Shown here one piece after another: positions 56,681 through 64,000 of a stretch of DNA of 64,000 bases. Position 1 is the first letter of the stretch. Each line of letters starts with the position of its first letter. This DNA is from Luteimonas huabeiensis HB2. GTDB lineage: Bacteria; Pseudomonadota; Gammaproteobacteria; Xanthomonadales; Xanthomonadaceae. The notes under the pieces are model-generated. The model was given only the letters and a program-made list of their open reading frames with translations, ran no database searches and was not told where the DNA came from. The stretch is taken from positions 62,001-126,000 of the forward strand of contig NZ_JAAN01000015.1 of assembly GCF_000559025.1 (NCBI RefSeq). Direction: 5' to 3'. Both the position numbers and the translations under genes were made by a program.

Positions 56681-58756
56681 TCATGGGGACCGCACCGCCC
56701 GGCGCAACAACTGCGCATTGATTGCCACAACGACGGTGCTCAGCGACATGAGCACTGCCCCAAGCGCAGGTTGCAGCAGGATCCCCCATGCGGCGAGAAC
56801 GCCAGCGGCGAGAGGGATGGCGACGATGTTGTAGCCGGCGGCCCACCACAGGTTCTGGATCATCTTGCGATAGGTGGCCTTGCTCAATTCGATGATCGCT
56901 GGCACGTCGCGCGGGTCGCTGCGCACGAGTACGACGTCGCCGGCCTCGACCGCGACGTCCGTCCCTGTGCCGATGGCGATGCCGACGTCGGACGTGAGCA
57001 GCGCCGGAGCGTCATTGACACCGTCACCCACCATCGCGACGCGCTTGCCCTGGGCCTGCAGCTCCTCGATCTTTGCCACCTTGTCCTCGGGCAATACCTC
57101 GGCGAAGACGGTGTCGATGTTGAGTTCCTTCGCGACCGCGTTTGCGACCGCCGTGGAATCACCCGTCAGCAGGACAACCTCCAGTCCTTCGTCGTGCAGC
57201 CGCTTGACCGCGTCGAACGATTCGGGACGGATGGCATCCGCGATCGCAAATACGGCGAGCACCCGGTCGCCTTCAACCAGATAGGTTGCAGACTGACCAT
57301 CGGCTGCCGCTGATTCGGCGGCCCGCCGAAGCGTCTCCGGCGGTTCGACGGCGAGCATTCTCAGGAGCCCCGGCCCGCCAACGTGAAGCGAGCGCTCCTC
57401 GACGACTGCGCGTACGCCGCGACCTGGCATGGACTCGAAGTCCTGCGACATCGGAACGTCGATGCCATGTTCCTTTGCGCTGGTCATCAGTGCCTGCGCG
57501 ATCGGATGTTCGGCATCGCGCTGGACGGACGCGGCCACGCGAAGCACCTCGTCGTCGGTGAGTCCTTCGGCGGCGGTGGTCTTCACGACGCGATGGGAAC
57601 CGAGGGTGAGCGTACCTGTCTTGTCGAACACGACCGTGTTCAGCAGACGGGCCTCTTCGAGGCCGCGTCGATCGCGCACGAGCAGGCCGTTCCGGGCGCC
57701 AATCGTGGTGGAAATGGCGGTCACCAGCGGGATGGCCAGACCCAGCGCATGGGGGCAGGCGATCACGAGCACGGTCACTACGCGCTCGATCGTGAAGCTC
57801 CACGGTCGACCGAGGAGCGGCCAGACGATGGCGGTGATGGCGGCGGAGACGATGGCGATGATCGTGAGGTAGAACGCCGCCCGGTCCGCCAGGGCCTGGG
57901 CACGCGAACGCGACGTTTGGGCCTGCTCGACAAGCCGCATGATGCCCGCGAGCGCGGTCTCGTCGCCGGTGCCTGTCACTTCGACCCGCAGCGAGCCTTG
58001 TCCGTTGACGGTGCCGGCGATCACCTGGTCGCCCGCCGACTTGTCCATCGGCTTGGACTCACCGGTGATCATCGCTTCGTTGACGGCGCTGGTGCCTTCC
58101 TTCACTACGCCGTCGGCGGGAATGCTCGCGCCGGGCCTGATGAGCAGCAGGTCGCCGCGCTTCAGTTCCGCGACAGGGACTTCCTTCGCGGTACCGGCCT
58201 CATCCAACCGCACCGCCATATCAGGCAGCAGCTTCGCGAGTTCCTTGAGAGCGCCCTGTGCCTGGTTGATCGAACGCATCTCGATCCAGTGGCCGAGCAA
58301 CATGATCGCCACCAGCGTCGCCAGCTCCCACCACAGGTCCAAGCCCTCGACAACGCCGAGCGTGACCAACGCGCTGTAAAGGAAGGCGACGGTGATCGCA
58401 AGCGAGATCAGCGTCATCATGCCCGGCAGGCGATTTCTCAGCTCGTGGTATCCGCCGCGGAGGAACGGCGAGCCGCCGTAGAAGTACACGATCGTGCCGA
58501 ACACCGCCGGGATGTACGCCGACCCCGGGAACTGTGGTGCGGTGTAGTCGAACCAATGCTGGATCATCCCGCTCCAGATCAGAGTGGGGATGGTCAGCAG
58601 CAGCGTGAACCAGAACTTGTCGCGGAAGCTCGCCACGCTGTGGCCGGCATGCTTGTCGTGCCCGGCATGGACGTCACCTTCAGCACCCGTGCGGGGATGC
58701 GGCGGTTGCTCGCCGTGCGCCTGATGATCTTGATGATGATGATTGCGTTGCGTCAT
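56681..58756 (-). CDS. CopB-type copper-translocating P-type ATPase
   Basis: P1B ATPase of 691 residues. The N-terminus is His-rich (TQRNHHHQDHQAHGEQ) with no Cys-x-x-Cys HMA domain. The transmembrane metal site is the Cys-Pro-His motif in VIACPHALGLAIPL (near residue 330), diagnostic for the CopB subclass that moves Cu(II)/Cu(I) outward. The phosphorylation site is VVFDKTGTLT and the hinge is MVGDGVNDAPAL. A ribosome site AGGAAGG precedes the ATG at 58756. It lies between the ABC1 kinase and acetate kinase genes. Confidence 0.94.
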   Translation of the reverse strand: MTQRNHHHQDHQAHGEQPPHPRTGAEGDVHAGHDKHAGHSVASFRDKFWFTLLLTIPTLIWSGMIQHWFDYTAPQFPGSAYIPAVFGTIVYFYGGSPFLRGGYHELRNRLPGMMTLISLAITVAFLYSALVTLGVVEGLDLWWELATLVAIMLLGHWIEMRSINQAQGALKELAKLLPDMAVRLDEAGTAKEVPVAELKRGDLLLIRPGASIPADGVVKEGTSAVNEAMITGESKPMDKSAGDQVIAGTVNGQGSLRVEVTGTGDETALAGIMRLVEQAQTSRSRAQALADRAAFYLTIIAIVSAAITAIVWPLLGRPWSFTIERVVTVLVIACPHALGLAIPLVTAISTTIGARNGLLVRDRRGLEEARLLNTVVFDKTGTLTLGSHRVVKTTAAEGLTDDEVLRVAASVQRDAEHPIAQALMTSAKEHGIDVPMSQDFESMPGRGVRAVVEERSLHVGGPGLLRMLAVEPPETLRRAAESAAADGQSATYLVEGDRVLAVFAIADAIRPESFDAVKRLHDEGLEVVLLTGDSTAVANAVAKELNIDTVFAEVLPEDKVAKIEELQAQGKRVAMVGDGVNDAPALLTSDVGIAIGTGTDVAVEAGDVVLVRSDPRDVPAIIELSKATYRKMIQNLWWAAGYNIVAIPLAAGVLAAWGILLQPALGAVLMSLSTVVVAINAQLLRRAVRSP

Positions 58757-58819
58757 GGGTCTGCCTTCCTGAATGCACTGATGCACCGGGCACCAGCGGG
58801 GAGATAGATCAGTGTTCTG

Positions 58820-60412
58820 TTACAAGTGTCCCGATCTGGCGATGGCCATCACCAGCCGCAGTGAGAGCAATCCCGCAGCAGCGAAGGCCACGATCGCCAG
58901 GAAAGGCATGTGACCGAACACTTGCGGGCCGTCGGAATGCAGGCTCAAGAGCGCACCGCTTACATACAGGCCCAAGGTGACCAGGGCCAACGCCAGTCGG
59001 TTGCCCGTGCGCGCGATTGCCTCCTGCGTGGAACTCAGGCCATGGTGGTGTACGGAGAAGGCGGGCCGCCCGTCGCTCAATTGCGCCTGTCGCAACAGGT
59101 CGGTCGCGATCTGTGGCAGCTGGCGCGCTGTGCGGGCCAGCCGCATGGCAAGCGGCCTGTTGCCGCCGGGGCGGCTGACTTCGGCAATGTCGGCGATCTC
59201 GGCCGCCTGCGCCGACAGCGTCCCCAGCAGGTCCAGATCCGGATCCAGTGCCCGCAGTGTGTTCTCGACCAGGAACAGCGTCCGGATCAGGGACAGCAGG
59301 TGGGCCGGGAGCCGGAACCCAGCGCCCTGCCCAATGCGTGCCACGCGCCAGATCGCCTCGGCAATGGACCATTCGGCGAGCGGGCGGCTGGCCATCTCGG
59401 CCAGGATCAGGTGGATCTCGCGCACATGCGAGCGTCGTTCGACCTGCGGCGGGAAGAAACCCAGGGCGATTGCCGCATCCAGCACGCCCTCGGCGTCGTC
59501 GGCCGCGATGGCTTCGACCATGCCGCCCAGCGCGAGCCGGGATGCCGGGTCGAGAACGCCGATCGAGCCGAAGTCATGCAGGCACAGGCGACCGTCATCG
59601 AAGAAGAACAGGTTTCCAGGATGCGGATCTGCATGGAATACGCCGGCGCCGAAAAACTGATGCACGTAGGCATCGAGCAGCGCCCGTGCCAGCGCGGGAG
59701 CGGCCGCTGTCCCGTAGGCGGCTTCCAGGCGGGTGCCGTGGCTTCGATCCTGGACCAGCACGTCGCGGGTGGCGTACGGCTCGACGACGTGCGGCTGGGT
59801 GATGCCGGGCAGCGCATCAAGCACCTTGGCCATGCGCCGCATGTTCTGCGCCTCGTGACGCATGTCGATTTCATCGCGCAGGAATGCGCCCAGCTCGTCC
59901 ACCAGTTCGAGGGGGCGGTGTCGCTTCAGAGGCGGCCAGATCCACTGGGCTACGCGCAGCGTGCGTCGAAGCAGCCGCAGGTCAGCCTGCACTTGAGCGT
60001 GGATGCCGGGCCGGGTGACCTTGACGACCACGTCGCGACCGTCATGCATGCGTGCCGGATGGATCTGAGCCACCGACGCGGCGGCCAGCGGATGGTCATC
60101 GAAGCTGGCGAAAAGCTCTTCGACGGAGGCGCCGAACGCCTGCTCGACCATGTGTCTGGCCTGGTCAGCAGGAAATGCCGGCACGTCGCTGTGCAACCGC
60201 GACAATGCCTCGCGATAGGGCGCCGGCAGCAGGTCCCAGCGCAGGCTCAAACCCTGGCCCAGCTTGACGAAGGTGGTACCCAGCCCCACCAGGGTGGCGC
60301 TGACGTACGCGGGAAGCCGTTCGGGTCTGCGTTGGCGCAGGCGCAACACCGCGACCCCGAGAGTCAGTCCGGCCCAGGCGATCTGGCCTCCGCGGCGCAC
60401 CGTGCCCGCCAT
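58820..60412 (-). CDS. Second ABC1/UbiB-like kinase
   Basis: ABC1-family protein of 530 residues. KxGQ lies in GTTFVKLGQGLSLRWDLLP, the Ala-rich loop in AAASVAQIH, Lys in VVVKVTRP, the catalytic VFHADPHPGNLFFF and metal-binding LHDFGSIG. Two C-terminal helices (LALALVTLGLYVSGALL and PFLAIVAFAAAGLLSL) suggest membrane anchoring. It is clearly distinct from the core UbiB-like gene at 31623. It starts 26 bp after the phosphoketolase gene, in the same operon. A role in quinone maintenance under metal or low-oxygen stress is possible but unproven. Confidence 0.85.
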   Translation of the reverse strand: MAGTVRRGGQIAWAGLTLGVAVLRLRQRRPERLPAYVSATLVGLGTTFVKLGQGLSLRWDLLPAPYREALSRLHSDVPAFPADQARHMVEQAFGASVEELFASFDDHPLAAASVAQIHPARMHDGRDVVVKVTRPGIHAQVQADLRLLRRTLRVAQWIWPPLKRHRPLELVDELGAFLRDEIDMRHEAQNMRRMAKVLDALPGITQPHVVEPYATRDVLVQDRSHGTRLEAAYGTAAAPALARALLDAYVHQFFGAGVFHADPHPGNLFFFDDGRLCLHDFGSIGVLDPASRLALGGMVEAIAADDAEGVLDAAIALGFFPPQVERRSHVREIHLILAEMASRPLAEWSIAEAIWRVARIGQGAGFRLPAHLLSLIRTLFLVENTLRALDPDLDLLGTLSAQAAEIADIAEVSRPGGNRPLAMRLARTARQLPQIATDLLRQAQLSDGRPAFSVHHHGLSSTQEAIARTGNRLALALVTLGLYVSGALLSLHSDGPQVFGHMPFLAIVAFAAAGLLSLRLVMAIARSGHL

Positions 60413-60437
60413 CAGCGCGAGGTCCTGGCCGGCCGGC

Positions 60438-62900
60438 TCACGATGCCGGCCCCGCTTCCGCGCGCAGGATGGCGGTCGGATCGCCGCGACCATCCACGGC
60501 CGCCAGCTCCGCTTCGGACAGCAGGTTGTCGCGGGACTCGCCGAGGACGCCCGCAGCCGCGTCAACCACGTGCGCCCAGGTGCTGCGGTTGGCGAACAGC
60601 AGGCCCGGCACGTCCAGTGTGCCGCCCCGGTTGACGAAGCCCAGCGCCGCGGTGGTGGTGGGGCCGGTGTCGAGTCGGCGCAGCGCACCGAGGAAGGGCT
60701 CCGGACGGGTGTGGGTAACGAATACGCGCGGCCGGCCCACCGGAAACAGCGCTTGGACCGCACTGTCGGAGTGCACGTACCTTGCCTCCTCCGGATCGCG
60801 CGGGGCGCGAAATCGGCCGGGTTCGGCGAGATAGACGATCGCGGCCGACATTCCGCGTGCGGCCAGACGCGCCTGTGCGCGGCGCACTTCCTGCAGCTGG
60901 TACGCGCCGGTGGCCACCAGCAGGATCGCCGCCGTCTCCGGATCGCCGGCGAGGCATGTTGCGCCGGTCTCGGCCAGTGCCTGGGCCTGCTGCGGGGTCA
61001 GCTCATGAGGCACCGGACGCTTGGGAACGACCAGTGTGGTGACCGTGCCCCGTTGCGCGTAGGCGCGGGCGAGGGCGGCGGCAGCGCCATTGGCGTCCGG
61101 CGGGAACACCACGCGCGAAATGTCGGCCATTTCGCCCATGAGTGCCTCGGCCATGGTCGGATCCTGGTGGGACTGTTCGTTCTTCGCGTTTTCCCACGTG
61201 TGCGAGGTCAGCACCAGGGGCACGCCCAGCCAGCCGGGTGGGCGCCCGGCCTGGGCCTGGTGGCGGGCGAAGATCAGTTCCTGACGTACGGCGCCGAGCA
61301 TCTTCGGTGCAAACGCCTCGTAGGTGACCACCAGGTTTAGCCCGCCCTTGTTGCCGAGCGCCGCGCAGACCACGGCTTCTTCGTTGAGCGCAGTGATGAC
61401 CGCGCCGGTTGGCGATTCGGCGACGCCGGGCTCGGGCTCGTGCACCCGGTGCTTCATCGCGTCCAGGGTCCGGTCGAGCTTGTTGCTGCGCAGCTCATCG
61501 GGATTGCCCACGCGCACCCGCAGTCCCGGATTCGCCTCGGCGATGGCGACGAACTGCTCGTCGAGTGCGGTCATTGGCGAGCTCTCACCGCCGGCGCCGC
61601 GGTCGGCGATCGCCGGGACGCGGGGCGGTTCCACCTGGCGATCGGCCAGCGCATGGTCGCGCTCGCGCACCCGCTGCTGGAGATCGTGGCTGTTGAGTGC
61701 GGCAACGGCCTGCTCGAGCTCCGACGCGGCCACGAACAGCGCCGCTGCGCCTTCATTGAAGAGCGTGCGCGCCGCGGCATCCTTCGCCGGATTCCCCGGC
61801 AGCGGCAAGTTGTGCGAGGCGTTGGTCCCGGCGCCGGGGAAGCCGAAGCCCTTGACGGTTTCGGCGATGCCATAGGGCAGCCGCACGTCGGCGGGAACAG
61901 CGGCGCCCGCTTGCAGGCGCGACTCCATCACGTGGATGCCCCACGCGATGCTGGCCGGATCGCGCCCGTCCAGCGCGATCGGATCAAAGCCGTTCAATCG
62001 CAGGTGCCGGTCCAGCCACCGCTCGCCGCCCTGCTGGGTGATCTGGCTGCGCTGTTCGATGCGGCGCCCGTTGAGGATGATGATCGGGCTGACCAGTCCG
62101 CTGTCCTCGGCGCGCCACCAGCGTGGCGCCCAGTCGCTGCCACGCTGTTCCTCGAACGCACCGTCGCTGAGGAAGGCGACCAGGCGTTCATCCTTGAGCG
62201 GCGCATGCACGTACTGCAGCTCGGCAAAGCCGAGATAGCCGCCTTCCATCACGCCCCCGGCGGTGTGCGCATTGACGTGGGAGCCGAGGGGCGACGCCGG
62301 CGTTCCGTCCGGATTGAGGGTGTAGGCATAGAAGTCGCTTACGAACCGGCTCAGCCCTTCGCCGGTGCGGTCGTAACGTTCGGCGTGCCGGTCGGTCATG
62401 TTGCCAACCAGCACGTTCAGCGCGTCGATGGCGGCCACGCAGTGCCCCTGGCCCATCATCCACGCGCGGGTGACGCCATCCAGGGAATCCATCAGCAGGT
62501 AGCCGGCGTAGGCGGGCACCATGTTGAGGGACCCGCCGGTGTGGCCTTCAGGCGTGGTCTTGAAATCATCGACCTCCAGGGCCGCGCCGTCGGTACGAAC
62601 GCGCTGGCTGTAGGTCATGTGCGCCACCAGCCACATGCCGGCGCTGGTGACGCGGTCGGCCGCGGCGAGCCGCTGCCATGCGGTGCCGGCATCCGGCGTG
62701 CGGCCCAGGGCGACCAGCGCGTGCACCATCTGGCGGACCCGGAGCTGGGTAAGCGGGTCATGTCGGATCACCCCGTAGCCGGCCGCCCAGTGGGCGAACG
62801 CGGGATCGGCCTGCCGGTGGGCGTCGGCGAGTTCAAGGATCCGCTGGCGCTCGGCGGCCGACAGCTGGTCGGCGGTGCAGCAGTTGAGATGCAGGTTCAT
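60438..62900 (-). CDS. Phosphoketolase family enzyme
   Basis: Thiamine-diphosphate enzyme of 820 residues. Phosphoketolases cleave xylulose-5-P or fructose-6-P with phosphate to acetyl phosphate. Family marks include EGHTGGSLNMVPAYAGYL (about 118-135), VNAHTAGGVMEGGYLGF, the TDP-binding FLSDGAFEEQRGSDW..ILNG, GLNLVVTYEAFAPKML and, most telling, SHQDPTMAEALMG and RVVFPPDANG. Several segments differ from Lactobacillus/Bifidobacterium XFP, so the sugar specificity is uncertain. Its ATG overlaps the PRPP-synthetase-like stop by 4 bp. With acetate kinase it forms a complete acetyl-P to ATP route. Confidence 0.83.
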   Translation of the reverse strand: MNLHLNCCTADQLSAAERQRILELADAHRQADPAFAHWAAGYGVIRHDPLTQLRVRQMVHALVALGRTPDAGTAWQRLAAADRVTSAGMWLVAHMTYSQRVRTDGAALEVDDFKTTPEGHTGGSLNMVPAYAGYLLMDSLDGVTRAWMMGQGHCVAAIDALNVLVGNMTDRHAERYDRTGEGLSRFVSDFYAYTLNPDGTPASPLGSHVNAHTAGGVMEGGYLGFAELQYVHAPLKDERLVAFLSDGAFEEQRGSDWAPRWWRAEDSGLVSPIIILNGRRIEQRSQITQQGGERWLDRHLRLNGFDPIALDGRDPASIAWGIHVMESRLQAGAAVPADVRLPYGIAETVKGFGFPGAGTNASHNLPLPGNPAKDAAARTLFNEGAAALFVAASELEQAVAALNSHDLQQRVRERDHALADRQVEPPRVPAIADRGAGGESSPMTALDEQFVAIAEANPGLRVRVGNPDELRSNKLDRTLDAMKHRVHEPEPGVAESPTGAVITALNEEAVVCAALGNKGGLNLVVTYEAFAPKMLGAVRQELIFARHQAQAGRPPGWLGVPLVLTSHTWENAKNEQSHQDPTMAEALMGEMADISRVVFPPDANGAAAALARAYAQRGTVTTLVVPKRPVPHELTPQQAQALAETGATCLAGDPETAAILLVATGAYQLQEVRRAQARLAARGMSAAIVYLAEPGRFRAPRDPEEARYVHSDSAVQALFPVGRPRVFVTHTRPEPFLGALRRLDTGPTTTAALGFVNRGGTLDVPGLLFANRSTWAHVVDAAAGVLGESRDNLLSEAELAAVDGRGDPTAILRAEAGPAS

Positions 62901-63811
62901 GGGTCCTCCGGGGAATCGGTCGAAGCGGTCATCAGGGTCGATGCCGCGGCGGCGAGGTCCGCACCCAGCGCGATGGCGTTGGAGGGGTGGGAAATGGTGT
63001 CAGTGCTGACGATGCGGGCCAGGCCCGCCTCCTGCAGGCGGGCATAGGCGTCGCCTGCGAACACCGGATGGATGGCGACCAGCAACGGCGACGGCAACGA
63101 CAACCGGCGCAGGTGTGCGAGGGTCTCCAGGATCGTGTGGCCGGACGACACGATGTCGTCGATCAGCACCGGAGTCCGACCAGCCACGGCTGCCGGGTCG
63201 GGCAGGCTGACGCGCACGTCGTAGTCGCCGTGCCGCTCCTTGGCCAGCACCTGGTAGGGCATGCCGGACAGGGCGGCGATGTCCGCTACCCACTGCTCGC
63301 TCTCGCTGTCAGGGCCGATCAGCACAGCGTCGGGGACGGTCTCAGCGATCCAGCGGGCCACGGCCGGCGTCGCCGATACGTGGACCGTCGGAATGCGGTA
63401 GAGCGACTGCAGGCGCTCGACGCGGTGCAGGTGCGGGTCCACGGTCACCAGCCAGTCGAAAGCCTCTTCGAGGAATTGTGCAAACAGCGGTGTACTGACC
63501 GCCTCGCCGCGATGGAAGCGGGTGTCCTGGCGCATATACCCCAGGTAGGGTGCGATGAGGCCGACCGAACGAGCCCCGAACTCGCGCGCGGTCCGGGCGG
63601 CGAAGCGCAACGGGAGGGCCGTGGCATCGGCGTTGCGCAGGCTGGCCAGGAGCGCCACATCGGCTCCGGCCAGTGCGTCGTCCAGGGTGACCAGCGACTC
63701 GCCATCTGGGAAGTGCCGCCAAGCCACGGGTGCAATGCGCGCCTGCAGGGGCTGGTTGATGTTGCCGGCCAACACTGCATCGGCCGGGAAAGGCATCAGC
63801 ACACGGGTCAT
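62897..63811 (-). CDS. Ribose-phosphate pyrophosphokinase-like protein
   Basis: PRPP-synthetase-like protein of 304 residues. The N-terminal half has HFPDGESLVTL and GLIAPYLGYMRQDTRF (ATP region). Next comes VTVDPHLHRVERLQSLYRIP, then the PRPP/ribose-phosphate loop PVLIDDIVSSGHT and a C-terminal LVAIHPVFAGDA. The loop and HPVFAGDA resemble archaeal class III enzymes more than E. coli Prs, so it is probably not the housekeeping enzyme. It overlaps both neighbours by 4 bp. It may make or use 5-phosphoribosyl intermediates from the phosphorylase upstream. Confidence 0.82.
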   Translation of the reverse strand: MTRVLMPFPADAVLAGNINQPLQARIAPVAWRHFPDGESLVTLDDALAGADVALLASLRNADATALPLRFAARTAREFGARSVGLIAPYLGYMRQDTRFHRGEAVSTPLFAQFLEEAFDWLVTVDPHLHRVERLQSLYRIPTVHVSATPAVARWIAETVPDAVLIGPDSESEQWVADIAALSGMPYQVLAKERHGDYDVRVSLPDPAAVAGRTPVLIDDIVSSGHTILETLAHLRRLSLPSPLLVAIHPVFAGDAYARLQEAGLARIVSTDTISHPSNAIALGADLAAAASTLMTASTDSPEDP

Positions 63812-64000
63812 GGAACCTCTCCAAGCACAAAAGGTTGCAGCGTCACGGCGTGCTCCAGGGCGTAGGCCAGTTCTCCCGGCGACTCCGCATGCAGGGTGAG
63901 CAGAGGTTGTCCCCGCTCGACCGTATCGCCGATCCGCAGACCGGTTTCGAGGCCGGCGGTGGGGGATGTCGGTGCGCCGGCCAGCTTGGCCAGTTTGGCC
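63808..64000 (-). CDS. Thymidine/AMP phosphorylase-like protein, C-terminal part
   Basis: Only the last 63 residues and stop are in the window. The reverse strand reads AKLAKLAGAPTSPTAGLETG, then LRIGDTVERGQPLLTLHAES and ELAYALEHAV. This is the biotin-carrier-like C-terminal domain of pyrimidine-nucleoside phosphorylases, including archaeal-type AMP phosphorylases. The stop overlaps the PRPP-synthetase-like ATG by 4 bp. It is the first visible gene of the operon; its 5' end and promoter lie beyond the window. Confidence 0.75.
   Translation of the reverse strand, partial: AKLAKLAGAPTSPTAGLETGLRIGDTVERGQPLLTLHAESPGELAYALEHAVTLQPFVLGEVP

Overview
The window is GC-rich DNA from a gammaproteobacterium, most likely the Lysobacteraceae/Xanthomonadaceae. 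Three things point there: the block lexA - recA - recX - alaS - csrA - tRNA-Ser, the LexA operator TTAGTAGTAATACTACTAA known from Xanthomonas, and the ypjD/ffh/rpsP-rimM-trmD-rplS neighbourhood. The genus cannot be fixed from the sequence alone.

Layout. (1) 1-18.7 kb is mostly core genome: ypjD, ffh, a flavin oxidoreductase, pabC-like, a DUF898/M48 pair, rpsP-rimM-trmD, yggS on the opposite strand, rplS, a divergent PepSY pair feeding a two-component system whose kinase is cut short against katG, a secreted coiled-coil protein, and mutS. (2) 18.8-28 kb is an accessory patch: an IS3-family element with a frameshifted transposase, a large RloC/PrrC-like AAA_13 ATPase, a chimeric transposase remnant, a small DUF6968 gene and a 1490-residue secreted RHS protein. 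(3) 28.4-39.5 kb returns to core: TonB-dependent receptor, pncC, ubiB-like kinase, lexA, recA, a shortened recX, alaS, csrA, tRNA-Ser(GCT) and tRNA-Arg(ACG). (4) From the tRNA-Arg 3' end to the right edge is a metal-resistance genomic island. It begins with an hsdM-like fragment and an H-NS-like gene. Then come a CadR/PbrR-type regulator, a CDF exporter and czcCBA; a czcD remnant cut by a second IS3 element; a SEC-C protein; arsR-arsC-acr3 divergent from arsH; merT-merP with a GDCCxC protein beside a broken merR; and an ATP-grasp-like gene.

The right end (55.6-64 kb, minus strand) is a compact six-gene operon. Transcribed from the right edge it reads: thymidine/AMP phosphorylase-like (cut by the window), PRPP-synthetase-like, phosphoketolase, ABC1/UbiB-like kinase, CopB-type P-type ATPase, acetate kinase. 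Together the enzymes could take nucleoside or nucleotide pentose to acetyl phosphate and then to acetate plus ATP without respiration. That fermentation module is physically coupled to copper export. It is the strongest candidate for an incompletely described system here; the AAA_13 ATPase is the second.

Several control regions can be read directly: a leaderless, self-controlled lexA; overlapping face-to-face arsR/arsH promoters with 14-18 bp between start codons; MerR-type promoters with 19-20 bp spacers for the CDF and mer genes; and a hairpin over the recX ribosome-binding region. No rRNA or CRISPR array was seen.
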